64,000 nucleotides of DNA, from contig NZ_SBLB01000007.1 in the NCBI RefSeq assembly GCF_004138325.1, positions 91,947-155,946 on the forward strand. The letters run 5' to 3'. How positions within the stretch are numbered: the stretch's first letter is position 1; each line of letters begins with the position of its first letter. Below the pieces are notes generated by a model that was given only the letters and a program-made list of their open reading frames with translations, had not been told where the DNA came from and did no database searches. This document shows, one piece after another, positions 1 through 7,918 of the stretch. Source of the DNA: Spirosoma sordidisoli (lineage in GTDB: Bacteria; Bacteroidota; Bacteroidia; Cytophagales; Spirosomataceae). The translations under genes and the position numbers were made by a program.

Positions 1-406
1 ATGCGATGACCTTCGGCAAGACGAGGTATGAACTCGAATTGATACCCATCACCTCCAGTGCGTCGATCTGCTCGGTGATACGCATCGTGCCCAGCTCGCC
101 CGCAATGTTGGAGCCGACCTTACCCGCCAGCACGATGCAGGAGAGGGTAGGGGCCAGTTCCAGAATGGTACTGTCGCGGACAATGAGCGCAATAATATTT
201 CTGGGTACGAAGGGATTGGTCAGGTTATAGGCCGTCTGTACGCAGGTAACGGCCCCGATAAACGTATTGACCAGCGCCACGATAAAAATCGAGCCAACCC
301 CGATCGAGACGCACTCGTTGAGAATCAGGCTGAGGTACACCCGCAGTTTTTCGCGGTTCCGGAAGAGCGTGCCTAAAAAAATGAAGTAGCTGCCTATGCG
401 TGACAT
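1..406 (-). CDS. mlaE: MlaE/YrbE-type ABC transporter permease (partial)
   Basis: This is the N-terminal part of an MlaE-family permease; the gene runs off the left edge of the window. Known role of the family: inner-membrane subunit of the Mla lipid transporter that keeps phospholipid asymmetry of the outer membrane. The start ATG at 406-404 gives a protein beginning MSRIGSYFIFLGTLF, followed by the family features VSIGVGSIFIVALV, a membrane helix, and the conserved LAPTLSCIVLAGKVGS and ITEQIDALEVMGI loop seen in MlaE proteins. About 135 residues of an expected roughly 245-260 are present. It is divergent from the SDR gene at 509. The partner ATPase (mlaF) would be expected to the left, outside this window. 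Confidence 0.88.
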   Translation of the reverse strand, partial: MSRIGSYFIFLGTLFRNREKLRVYLSLILNECVSIGVGSIFIVALVNTFIGAVTCVQTAYNLTNPFVPRNIIALIVRDSTILELAPTLSCIVLAGKVGSNIAGELGTMRITEQIDALEVMGINSSSYLVLPKVIA

Positions 407-474
407 AAAAGCGTGTAGCGAAGCCCATAATCGCCCGCCTGCCGGGAGAAGGTGGCTTTTGGTGAGAACCTCAA

Positions 475-482
475 CAAAGGTA
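475..482 (-). promoter_or_regulatory. Candidate -7 box for mlaE
   Basis: On the minus strand this reads TACCTTTG, an exact match to the Bacteroidota -7 consensus TAnnTTTG, about 70 bases upstream of the mlaE start. No clear TTG at the -33 position was found, so the call rests on one box only. Confidence 0.35.
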
Positions 483-508
483 GAATGGTTTCTACCGTTA
501 TTTGTCCT

Positions 509-1183
509 ATGAAACCACTCATTGTTGTAACCGGCGGTACGAAAGGCATTGGCCGCGCTATTGTTGATAAATTTGTTGCCGAAGGCTTCGAAGCGGTTGT
601 CTGCGCCCGTTCGGTCGAGGGGCTGGCCGGGCCCGACCGGTTGCCGTTTGCGGCCGATCTGGCCACGCGGACGGGTGTCGATGCGCTGGTCCGGTACGTG
701 CAGTCGCTGAACCGGCCCGTTGAGGTGCTGGTCAACAATACCGGCACGTTTCAGCCGGGGCAGATCCATAACGAAGCCGAGGGTACGTTCGAGCAGCTGA
801 TGAATACCAACGTCGCCAGCGCCTACCACCTGACGCGTGGGCTGGTGCGGGATATGATGATTCAGCGGAGGGGGCATATCTTTATGATGTGCTCAACGGC
901 CAGTATTACGGCCTATACCAACGGCGGCTCGTACTGCATCTCTAAATTTGCCCTGCTGGGCATGAGCCGGGTGCTGCGCGAGGAACTCAAGCCGCACAGC
1001 ATCAAAGTAACCGCCATTTTGCCGGGCGCTACGCTGACCAACAGCTGGGAAGGCACCGACCTGCCCGAAGACCGGTTCATGAAACCCGACGACGTGGCCG
1101 ACAGTGCCTGGGCGGCCTATACGCTGTCGAAGAGCGCCGTGGTCGAAGAAATTCTGATCCGGCCCCAGCTGGGCGATATCTGA
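509..1183 (+). CDS. SDR family NAD(P)-dependent oxidoreductase
   Basis: This is a short-chain dehydrogenase/reductase of 224 residues, probably reducing or oxidising a carbonyl/alcohol with NAD(P)H; the substrate cannot be told. The Rossmann motif TGGTKGIGR is at residues 8-16, NNTGTF stands where NNAG is usual, and the catalytic Ser...Tyr-xxx-Lys set is visible in CSTAS...SYCISK. The reading frame is open from 452, but the ATG at 509 puts the Rossmann strand at the N-terminus as in the family, so that start was chosen. It is divergent from mlaE and not obviously in an operon with the ROK kinase, which starts 136 bases downstream. Family assignment is sure; function is not. Confidence 0.9.
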   Translation: MKPLIVVTGGTKGIGRAIVDKFVAEGFEAVVCARSVEGLAGPDRLPFAADLATRTGVDALVRYVQSLNRPVEVLVNNTGTFQPGQIHNEAEGTFEQLMNTNVASAYHLTRGLVRDMMIQRRGHIFMMCSTASITAYTNGGSYCISKFALLGMSRVLREELKPHSIKVTAILPGATLTNSWEGTDLPEDRFMKPDDVADSAWAAYTLSKSAVVEEILIRPQLGDI

Positions 1184-1319
1184 GCCGGTGGGTAAGGATA
1201 GGGGTAAAACAGACCGGAATGGCCAGTACGCACTGCCTACTGGCTACTCCTTCGTATCTTGCGGCCCACTTCACTTGCCCGAACCTGTAAACTGCAAACT
1301 GTAAACTTAAAAATTAAGC

Positions 1320-2234
1320 ATGTCTTCTGTTGAGTATCTGGGTATCGATGTTGGCGGCACGAACGTCAAAATGGGAATCGTTGACGCTACAACCGGCAAA
1401 ATTTCCAATTTCTACAGTCACGACACCATCAGCTGGCGCCAGTCGGGCCACTTTATGGATCGCTTCGGCGATGCGGTCGCGCTGCAACTGCTGGCTAACA
1501 AAGAGGTAAAACGGGTCGGTATTGGCCTGCCTGGTATGCTCAGTCCTGACCGGACCATTGCGCTCGAGATCACGGCCATTCCCGAAATCAACGGAACGCC
1601 GATTGTCGATATCCTCACCAAGCGGTTTGCAGGAGTGCAGTTTTTTCTGGCTAACGACGCCAACGCAGCCGCGCTGGGCGAGTATTATTTTGCCGAAGAA
1701 AAAATTACCGAGAACTATATCTTCATTACGCTCGGTACGGGCGTGGGCGGAGCCGCCATCATCAATAAGAAAATCTTTACCGGGGGCGACGGAAACGCCA
1801 TGGAGCCGGGCCACATCCCGTCGCGCAACGGCCGGGTGCTGGAGCGGAACATCGGCAAGGTAGAGCTGCTGCAACTGGCCACCCAGCGCCGGAGCGAATA
1901 CGCCGGCGAAACCCAGCTCCCCGCCGATGGCGACATCTCGACAACGGGTCTGGTAGCCGCAGCCGCCGAGGGCGACGAGCTGGCGCAGCAGATCTGGGAC
2001 GAGGTAGGCGAGATGCTGGGCGAAGGGCTGGCGTCGCTGATCAAAATTCTCGACATCAAACAGGTGCTGATCGGTGGCGGGCTGTCGGCTTCGTTCGATT
2101 ACATCATGCCGGCCGTGAACCGCACCCTCGATTACTGGCTCAACCCCTACTACAAAAACGGTCTGGCCATCAAGAAAGCCACCCTTGGCAACGACGCGGG
2201 CCTGCTGGGCGCAGCCTCGCTGTGTTTCGAGTAG
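1320..2234 (+). CDS. ROK family sugar kinase (glucokinase-like)
   Basis: This is a 304-residue ROK protein, likely an ATP- or polyphosphate-dependent sugar kinase acting in the cytoplasm. The N-terminal phosphate-binding motif GIDVGGTNVKMGIV, the catalytic NDANAAALGE, the GTGVGGA motif and the EPGH motif are visible in the usual order, and a late IGGGLSAS matches the ROK nucleotide fold. The usual zinc site (CxCGxxGC just after ExGH) is absent: the segment after EPGHIPSRNGR has no cysteine. That is a trait of polyphosphate/ATP glucokinases, so a glucokinase role is plausible but inferred. It converges with murB across a long hairpin. Confidence 0.88.
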   Translation: MSSVEYLGIDVGGTNVKMGIVDATTGKISNFYSHDTISWRQSGHFMDRFGDAVALQLLANKEVKRVGIGLPGMLSPDRTIALEITAIPEINGTPIVDILTKRFAGVQFFLANDANAAALGEYYFAEEKITENYIFITLGTGVGGAAIINKKIFTGGDGNAMEPGHIPSRNGRVLERNIGKVELLQLATQRRSEYAGETQLPADGDISTTGLVAAAAEGDELAQQIWDEVGEMLGEGLASLIKILDIKQVLIGGGLSASFDYIMPAVNRTLDYWLNPYYKNGLAIKKATLGNDAGLLGAASLCFE

Positions 2235-2256
2235 TCTGTATGCCCCGGCCTCTTAG

Positions 2257-2347
2257 TTTGTTGGGGGAGGAAGTTGAGAAGAAGGTAAATCTGTGAAGAG
2301 ACCGGGCTCTTCACAGATTTACCTTCTCAACTTCCTCCCCCAAACAA
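2257..2347. terminator. Long inverted repeat between convergent genes (bidirectional terminator)
   Basis: The arms at 2257-2300 and 2307-2347 pair almost end to end (about 38 pairs) around a six-base loop ACCGGG. The left arm carries three extra bases (AAG) that would bulge. It sits between the ROK kinase and murB stop codons. A role in ending transcription from both sides is the simplest reading; the stem is much longer than a normal terminator. Confidence 0.7.
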
Positions 2348-2387
2348 CCCCTACAGGGGCTGGGAGTATGGCTGGGAAGGCTGATCG

Positions 2388-3413
2388 CTAGACAATATTC
2401 ACTTCGGGCGTTATGCTGATGCCGAAGGTTTCCTGAACAGAGGCCTGTACCCGCTGGGCCAGGGCCATGATTTCGTTTCCGCTTGCCTGGCCGTAGTTGA
2501 CCAGCACCAGTGCCTGTTTGGCGTGTACCCCCGCATCGCCGGTGCGGTGTCCTTTCCAGCCCGCCTGCTCAATGAGCCAGCCCGCCGGCACTTTTACCAC
2601 CTCGTCGCCGATCGGGTAGCCCGGCAGGTTCGGGTACTGCTCTTTGAGGGCGTCGAACTGGGTTTTCGGGATTTCAGGGTTCTTGAAGAAACTCCCGGCG
2701 TTGCCAATCTCGGCGGGGTCGGGTAGTTTGCTGCGCCGGATGCGGATAACGGCTTCGCTGATGGCCTGAATAGTCAGCTCATCGTCCGATACGCCCATGT
2801 CAGTCAGCGTTTCCTGAATAGCGCCGTAGCGGGTATGAAAGGTAGGCTGTTTATCGAGCCGGAAAGTAACGCTCGTGATGATGTACTGGCCCTTCAGCTC
2901 GCGCTTGAATACGCTCTCGCGGTAGCCGAACCGGCAGTCGGCATGGCTGAACCGGCGCTGCTCGCCCGTTTGTACGTGGATGGCCGTCAGCGAGTCGAAC
3001 ACCTGCTCGATCTCGACGCCGTAGGCTCCGATATTCTGCATGGGCGCGGCTCCTACCGTACCCGGTATAAGCGACAGATTTTCCAGACCGGCGTAGTTGT
3101 GCTGAACGCAGTACATGACCAGCTTATGCCAGTTGACGCCCGCACCGGCGGTTAGGTATATATGCGCATCGTCTTCCCGAACTACCTCAATGCCCTGTAT
3201 GTTGAGCCGAACGACCAGGCCGTTGAAGTCGTGGCACAGCAGTACGTTGCTGCCTCCTCCCAGAATCAGCTTGGGAGTATCGAGGTGATCGGTAAGCTGA
3301 AGCAGCGTCTGTAAATCATCTTCCTGATTAATTTCAACCCAATAGCGCGCGTTGACGTCAATCCTGAACGTATTGTAAGGCTTGAGCGACACGTTGCTTT
3401 GTATATTCAGCAT
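2388..3413 (-). CDS. murB: UDP-N-acetylenolpyruvoylglucosamine reductase
   Basis: MurB reduces UDP-GlcNAc-enolpyruvate to UDP-MurNAc with FAD and NADPH in peptidoglycan synthesis. At 341 residues it matches the E. coli-like type I enzyme. The FAD-binding GGGSNVLL is at residues 52-59, the NLSLIPGTVGAAPMQNIGAYG block is at 112-132, Arg165 lies in GYRES, and the catalytic Ser241 lies in NAGSFFKNP. The C-terminal type I domain ends in TPEVN, where the active-site Glu is expected. The ATG at 3413 begins MLNIQSNVSLKPYNTF, the normal N-terminus. It stands alone, with the SPOR lipoprotein divergent upstream. Confidence 0.96.
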   Translation of the reverse strand: MLNIQSNVSLKPYNTFRIDVNARYWVEINQEDDLQTLLQLTDHLDTPKLILGGGSNVLLCHDFNGLVVRLNIQGIEVVREDDAHIYLTAGAGVNWHKLVMYCVQHNYAGLENLSLIPGTVGAAPMQNIGAYGVEIEQVFDSLTAIHVQTGEQRRFSHADCRFGYRESVFKRELKGQYIITSVTFRLDKQPTFHTRYGAIQETLTDMGVSDDELTIQAISEAVIRIRRSKLPDPAEIGNAGSFFKNPEIPKTQFDALKEQYPNLPGYPIGDEVVKVPAGWLIEQAGWKGHRTGDAGVHAKQALVLVNYGQASGNEIMALAQRVQASVQETFGISITPEVNIV

Positions 3414-3432
3414 GTGTTGTCAGAGTAATCCC

Positions 3433-3450
3433 CAAAATTAACCAAAAATA
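3433..3450 (-). promoter_or_regulatory. Two candidate -7 boxes for murB
   Basis: On the minus strand TAATTTTG (3440-3433) and TATTTTTG (3450-3443) both fit TAnnTTTG and lie 20-37 bases upstream of the murB start. A -33 TTG at the right distance was not seen. Confidence 0.35.
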
Positions 3451-3531
3451 GACCATGGGATACCTTGCCGAGGTCCCCACTGTCTTTAGAAAGTCAAATT
3501 GGTTAATTTTACGGGTCAAAATCAAGACTAT

Positions 3532-4134
3532 ATGCGGCACGAACTTTGGTTGAATTGTCTGGGGCTGGCGCTGGTGCTGAGTAGTTGCGCGGGCAGCCGG
3601 GTAAGCTCGTCGTCGACAGCGTCTGCATCCGACTATAACTCGTATAATGAGGATCTGACGGCCGCCCGGCCGGTATATGCCAGCGCGCCAGCCCCCACCA
3701 CCGGCAGCACAACGACGCGGCCAACTGCGGTATCGGCCACAGCGGGAGTAGCCACGGCGCCCGCCCGTAAAAATGATACCCGAAAGCCAGCTGGCGTACC
3801 GGAAGCGCTCCACGTAAACCGACAGCTCGAACTGGCGCTCGATACCATTGCCGATAAGAATCGGTCGGTTCGCTACGCCCCTGGCTTCCGGGTTCAGGTG
3901 TACGTGGGCAACCAGAGAAAAGAAGTTGAATCGATTAAGTTACTGATTTACCAAAATTTTCCCGAACTTAGCCCATATTTGAGCTATAGTCAGCCTACCT
4001 ATAAACTTAAAGTAGGCGATTTTATGCGACGTATGGATGCAGAACGGTATTATTCTTCTATTAAGCAGCTCGTCTCCTCGGCTCAGCTGCAACCCGATAA
4101 AATAGATGTTCGCCGAAGCCTGTTAATAAAATAA
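3532..4134 (+). CDS. SPOR-domain lipoprotein
   Basis: This is a 200-residue predicted lipoprotein. The ATG at 3532 gives a signal peptide ending in the lipobox LVLSSC, whereas an upstream TTG-initiated extension would spoil the signal. A Ser/Thr/Ala/Pro-rich linker (about residues 25-90) leads to a C-terminal SPOR-like domain (about 118-200, GFRVQVYVGNQRKE ... YKLKVGDFMRRMDAERYY ... LQPDKIDV). SPOR domains bind peptidoglycan stripped of stem peptides, often at division sites; that role is inferred from the family. It is next to gmd, separated by a likely promoter. Confidence 0.85.
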   Translation: MRHELWLNCLGLALVLSSCAGSRVSSSSTASASDYNSYNEDLTAARPVYASAPAPTTGSTTTRPTAVSATAGVATAPARKNDTRKPAGVPEALHVNRQLELALDTIADKNRSVRYAPGFRVQVYVGNQRKEVESIKLLIYQNFPELSPYLSYSQPTYKLKVGDFMRRMDAERYYSSIKQLVSSAQLQPDKIDVRRSLLIK

Positions 4135-4143
4135 GTACCATTT

Positions 4144-4177
4144 TTGAGTATATAGTAAGCTTTTTTAATAAGATTTG
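4144..4177 (+). promoter_or_regulatory. Candidate promoter for gmd
   Basis: A TTTTTG ending at 4146 and a TAAGATTTG at 4169-4177 (one base longer than TAnnTTTG) are 22 bases apart, about 40 bases upstream of the gmd start. The layout fits a Bacteroidota promoter but the -7 box is imperfect. Confidence 0.35.
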
Positions 4178-4215
4178 TACAATTTTAGCAGTCACTCATT
4201 ATTTACGACCGTAGT

Positions 4216-5328
4216 ATGAAAAAAGCGCTGGTAACCGGAATTACCGGACAAGATGGGGCCTATCTGGCCGAACTGCTGCTGGCTAAAGGGTACGAAGTTC
4301 ATGGCATCAAACGCCGGAGCTCGTTATTCAACACCCAGCGGATCGATCACATGTATGAAGACCCGCACGAAAAAAACGTGCACTTCAAGCTTCATTACGG
4401 TGATCTGTCTGACTCGACGAATATCATTCGTATTATTCAGGAAGTACAACCCGACGAGATTTATAACCTCGGTGCCATGTCGCACGTGCGGGTAAGCTTC
4501 GACGAGCCGGAATACACCGCGCAGGTCGATGGCATTGGTACACTGCGTATTCTGGAAGCCGTTCGGCTGCTGGGCCTGACCGAAAAAACCCGTATCTACC
4601 AGGCGTCGACGTCTGAGTTGTACGGCGGTGTTCAGGGCCACGCGCAGTCAGAAACAACCCCGTTCTACCCCCGCTCTCCCTATGCCGTAGCCAAACTATA
4701 TGGCTACTGGATTACGGTAAACTACCGCGAGGCTTATAATATGTATGCCTGCAATGGTATTCTGTTCAACCACGAGTCACCGCTGCGGGGCGAAACGTTC
4801 GTAACCCGCAAGATCACCCGCGCCGTTGCCCGCATCGGTCTGGGTCTGCAGGATAAAGTATACCTGGGTAACCTGGATTCGCTGCGCGACTGGGGCCATG
4901 CCAAAGACTACGTCGAGGCTATGTACCTGATTCTGCAGCAGGATACGCCCGAAGATTTTGTGATCGCTACCGGCGTTACGACCAGCGTTCGTGACTTCGT
5001 GAAGATGGCCTTTGCCGAGATCGGCGTTGAGCTGGCGTTCCGGGGCGAAGGCGCTTCGGAAACGGCGGTAGTCGTTAGCGCGTCGAACCCCGACTTCCCG
5101 ATCGAAGTTGGTAAAGAAGTGCTGGCCGTTGACCCCCGCTACTACCGTCCAACCGAGGTAGACCTGCTGCTGGGCGATCCAACCAAGGCAATGACCAAAC
5201 TGGGCTGGAAACCGAAATACGATCTGCCCGCCCTTGTTAAGGACATGATGACGGCCGATGTGGCTCTGTTCCAGCGCGATCAGCTGCTGGCGCAAAGCGG
5301 CCATGCTGTACTGAACTACTACGAGTAG
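4216..5328 (+). CDS. gmd: GDP-mannose 4,6-dehydratase
   Basis: Gmd converts GDP-mannose to GDP-4-keto-6-deoxymannose, the first step to GDP-fucose and related sugars for surface glycans. It has 370 residues. The Rossmann motif TGITGQDG is at 7-14 and the catalytic STSE at 131-134 with Tyr156-xxx-Lys160 in YPRSPYAVAK. The SPLRGETFVTRKITRAV block and the RDWGHAKDYVEAM block are typical of Gmd. The reductase partner (fcl) is not next to it, so the end product is not fixed by context. A strong hairpin follows the stop. Confidence 0.96.
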   Translation: MKKALVTGITGQDGAYLAELLLAKGYEVHGIKRRSSLFNTQRIDHMYEDPHEKNVHFKLHYGDLSDSTNIIRIIQEVQPDEIYNLGAMSHVRVSFDEPEYTAQVDGIGTLRILEAVRLLGLTEKTRIYQASTSELYGGVQGHAQSETTPFYPRSPYAVAKLYGYWITVNYREAYNMYACNGILFNHESPLRGETFVTRKITRAVARIGLGLQDKVYLGNLDSLRDWGHAKDYVEAMYLILQQDTPEDFVIATGVTTSVRDFVKMAFAEIGVELAFRGEGASETAVVVSASNPDFPIEVGKEVLAVDPRYYRPTEVDLLLGDPTKAMTKLGWKPKYDLPALVKDMMTADVALFQRDQLLAQSGHAVLNYYE

Positions 5329-5346
5329 GCCTTTACAGACGAGACA

Positions 5347-5393
5347 ATACCAAAACGGCCCGCCAGGATTTCCTGACGGGCCGTTTCGGTATC
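5347..5393. terminator. Hairpin between convergent gmd and htrA
   Basis: A stem of about 20 pairs (ACGGCCCGCCAGGA against TCCTGACGGGCCGT, with flanking ATACC/GGTAT) and a two-base turn lies between the gmd and htrA stop codons. It can serve as terminator for both genes. Confidence 0.75.
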
Positions 5394-5410
5394 TATTGCT
5401 TACGGGCCGA

Positions 5411-6937
5411 TTAGACCGGCACGGCGTAGTAGTACATCCGCGAACTGTTGGGGTACATACCGATCAGCATCAGGCCTTCGCCTTCTTTCACCGCCGACAT
5501 GATAGCCTGCAGGTCTTTGGTCGTTTTTACGTTCCGGCCGTTGGCTTTCACGATGATGAAGCCTTCTTCAACGTCGGTTTCGGCCAGTTTGCCGTCCCGG
5601 ATCGATTTCACCCGAACGCCACCCGTAATACCCAGCTGCTTGGCCTGCTGAGCCGATAGCTCTTCAAACTCGGCACCCAGCGTGCTCAGCGCGGTGCTGG
5701 CGGTCGCTTCGGTTTTCTTGATGATGTCACGACCACCGTTGCGGTTGCGCAGCTCTACGCGGAAGTCCCGCTCCGTACCATCGCGGTTGACGGTTACCGT
5801 TACCGCATCGCCCGGCCGACGACGACCGATGATCTCACGCATCTGTGCGTCAGAATCCAGCGGCTGACCTTCCATCTTCACGATTACGTCGCCTTTCTTC
5901 AGGCCAGCGGCTTCGGCAGCGCCTTTTTCAACTACGGTTTCTACATAGATACCGCGGCCTACTTTAAGCCCTTTTTCTTTGGCTACCGTGCTGTTGAGCT
6001 CGATAGGCAGAATGCCGAGGTAACCGCGCTGTACATTACCGTACTTCAAAAGGTCGGCCGATACTTTTTTCACCAGCGACACCGGTACGGCAAATCCGTA
6101 GCCGCTGTAGTAACCCGTAGCTGAGGCAATGGCCGAGTTGATACCGACCAGTTCGCCCCGCAGGTTGACGAGCGCACCACCCGAGTTACCGGGGTTGATA
6201 GCCGCGTCGGTCTGGATGAAGGCTTCGATCGGGGTATCTCCTTTCGGATCGTTCTGCTGGCGGGCATTCTGGTTCAGGATACCGATACCACGGCCTTTGG
6301 CACTAACGATACCCGCCGTAACGGTCGATTCGAGATCGAGAGGATAGCCAACGGCCAGTACCCATTCGCCCAGTTTCAGCGCGTCAGAGTCGCCGAGCGT
6401 AATGGACGGCAGGTTGTTGGCTTCTACTTTAATTACGGCCAGGTCGGTCAGGGGGTCGGTACCGATCACTTTCGCTTTGAAGCTCCGCTTGTCGGTCATG
6501 ATCACCTCTACTTCGTCGGCGTCCTGTACCACGTGGTTATTGGTGACGATGTACCCATCTTTGCTGATGATCACACCCGAGCCCGAAGCCTGTCCCTGCT
6601 GACGGCGTGGACGGCCACCGCCCTGTCCGCCAAACTCATCGCCGAAGAACTCCCGGAAGATGTCAGGAACCTGCTGCTGGCGTACCGTGCGGGTCATGGT
6701 GGTGCGGATGTGCACTACCGTAGGCGTAACCGCTTCAGCCGCCGTCGAGAAATCGCCGGGAGCTGCCGTAGGGCCGTTACCTGTCAGGGCCGCCAGGCGG
6801 CCCGTGATCGTCGGCGTAGGAGCCGATTCGTTAAAAATCACATCCCGCTGGTTGAACCCAAGGAGGTTATAAGCGGCCAGCGTAATTACACTCGAAAGGA
6901 GTGCCATCAACGCTAAAACTTTCCAATTGCTTTTCAT
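5411..6937 (-). CDS. degP: Do/HtrA family periplasmic serine protease with two PDZ domains
   Basis: HtrA proteases degrade or refold damaged envelope proteins. The 508-residue protein has an N-terminal membrane anchor or signal (about 7-25), a trypsin-like domain with triad His135 (TNNHVV), Asp165 (LTDLAVIK) and Ser252 (NPGNSGGAL), and two PDZ domains (about 295-385 and 415-500). A Gly/Arg/Gln-rich loop (102-117) interrupts the region before the His, as in DegP LA loops. The gene is single, transcribed towards the gmd hairpin. The DegP/DegQ-type assignment is from architecture; which of the two is unclear. Confidence 0.94.
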   Translation of the reverse strand: MKSNWKVLALMALLSSVITLAAYNLLGFNQRDVIFNESAPTPTITGRLAALTGNGPTAAPGDFSTAAEAVTPTVVHIRTTMTRTVRQQQVPDIFREFFGDEFGGQGGGRPRRQQGQASGSGVIISKDGYIVTNNHVVQDADEVEVIMTDKRSFKAKVIGTDPLTDLAVIKVEANNLPSITLGDSDALKLGEWVLAVGYPLDLESTVTAGIVSAKGRGIGILNQNARQQNDPKGDTPIEAFIQTDAAINPGNSGGALVNLRGELVGINSAIASATGYYSGYGFAVPVSLVKKVSADLLKYGNVQRGYLGILPIELNSTVAKEKGLKVGRGIYVETVVEKGAAEAAGLKKGDVIVKMEGQPLDSDAQMREIIGRRRPGDAVTVTVNRDGTERDFRVELRNRNGGRDIIKKTEATASTALSTLGAEFEELSAQQAKQLGITGGVRVKSIRDGKLAETDVEEGFIIVKANGRNVKTTKDLQAIMSAVKEGEGLMLIGMYPNSSRMYYYAVPV

Positions 6938-7088
6938 GGTTAAACGGAATAATCTGATTGCTGTCTTTTGTGTAGATCACTGACCTTTCTGTCTGTGAAT
7001 ATAACGGAAACCGGGGGGCGAAAAATCCAGCTTGTGTTGGTCCTTAACAAAATTTAACAGGCCTTTGTTAGGTGGGTTTTTTAACGAG

Positions 7089-7127
7089 CGAACAGCCCGT
7101 TCAGGGTGTATCCCGGCGGGCTGTTCG
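7089..7127. terminator. Hairpin downstream of hsp20
   Basis: A perfect 11-pair stem (CGAACAGCCCG and CGGGCTGTTCG) with a 17-base loop lies 52 bases past the hsp20 stop. There is no T-run on the minus strand, so it is an intergenic hairpin and only possibly a terminator. Confidence 0.5.
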
Positions 7128-7178
7128 ATGCGTTCGGCAAGGCAATTATAGGGTATTGTTCCTAAATCACCCAATGGC

Positions 7179-7625
7179 TTAGCCACCAATTTCAATCTGG
7201 CGGGCGGGCTTCACTTTAGCCTCTTCGCGTTTGGGTAATTCGATCTTCAATACACCGTCGGTGTAGGAAGCCTGGATGTTATCGGCATCGACCGAGGTAG
7301 GCAGCGTAAACGTCCGCTGAAACGACGAATAGCTAAACTCCCGGCGGGTATATTTCTCGTTGGTCTGATCGGTCTCTTCCTTTTTGGTTTCCTGATAGGC
7401 TGAGATCGACAGGTTATTATGATTCAGGTTCAGCTTGAAGTCTTCTCTTTTCAGACCGGGAGCGGCTACCTCAATCCGGAATCCATCCTGATGTTCAACG
7501 ACGTTGACCGCCGGTACATGACTGACCGATGGCATGTTGGTATTGAAAAAGTCGTTCATGTCGCGGCCAAAAAAGTTCTCGATCAGCGACGGAAGGTTGT
7601 TGTTCGAACGCGTTAGCGAGTTCAT
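7179..7625 (-). CDS. Small heat-shock protein, Hsp20/alpha-crystallin family
   Basis: This is an ATP-independent holdase chaperone of 148 residues. The ATG at 7625 was preferred over 7661 because homologues begin MxLxRxNNxLPSLIxNFFGRD, matched here by MNSLTRSNNNLPSLIENFFGRD within the first 22 residues. The alpha-crystallin domain spans about 38-140, with APGLKREDF and the C-terminal GVLKIELPK motif, followed by a short Lys-rich tail containing QIEIGG. It stands alone. A 29-base dyad lies about 126 bases upstream and may be its operator. Confidence 0.92.
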   Translation of the reverse strand: MNSLTRSNNNLPSLIENFFGRDMNDFFNTNMPSVSHVPAVNVVEHQDGFRIEVAAPGLKREDFKLNLNHNNLSISAYQETKKEETDQTNEKYTRREFSYSSFQRTFTLPTSVDADNIQASYTDGVLKIELPKREEAKVKPARQIEIGG

Positions 7626-7750
7626 AACGGTTGCTGGTTTTGTGTTAGGAATTGAGTTCAAGGTTCTGTAAGCCTATTTTTCAAATTCCGTACCAACGCC
7701 TTTACCGGGCATTAAAGAGACAATATGGCAGCTATTTATGATCTTTCCTC

Positions 7751-7779
7751 CAAAATGCAGCCATTATGGCGCAATTTTG
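7751..7779. promoter_or_regulatory. Operator-like 29-base dyad upstream of hsp20
   Basis: The sequence is symmetric around 7765: CAAAAT at 7751-7756 pairs with ATTTTG at 7774-7779, and GCCAT (7760-7764) with ATGGC (7766-7770); only three bases in each half do not match. Such a shape suits binding by a dimeric repressor. It lies in the 236-base gap between rnc and the hsp20 start. Confidence 0.45.
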
Positions 7780-7918
7780 ACTGTCAGGGAAGCGACAAAT
7801 AAACAAACCCGATCTCAGGCCGCGATAACCGGGGCCAGCAACGAGCCATGACCCTGCCTGTGGGCGGGATCATCGGTAAATGTCATGTTGTTGAGATACG
7901 CCGGTAGGCAAGGGGGGG

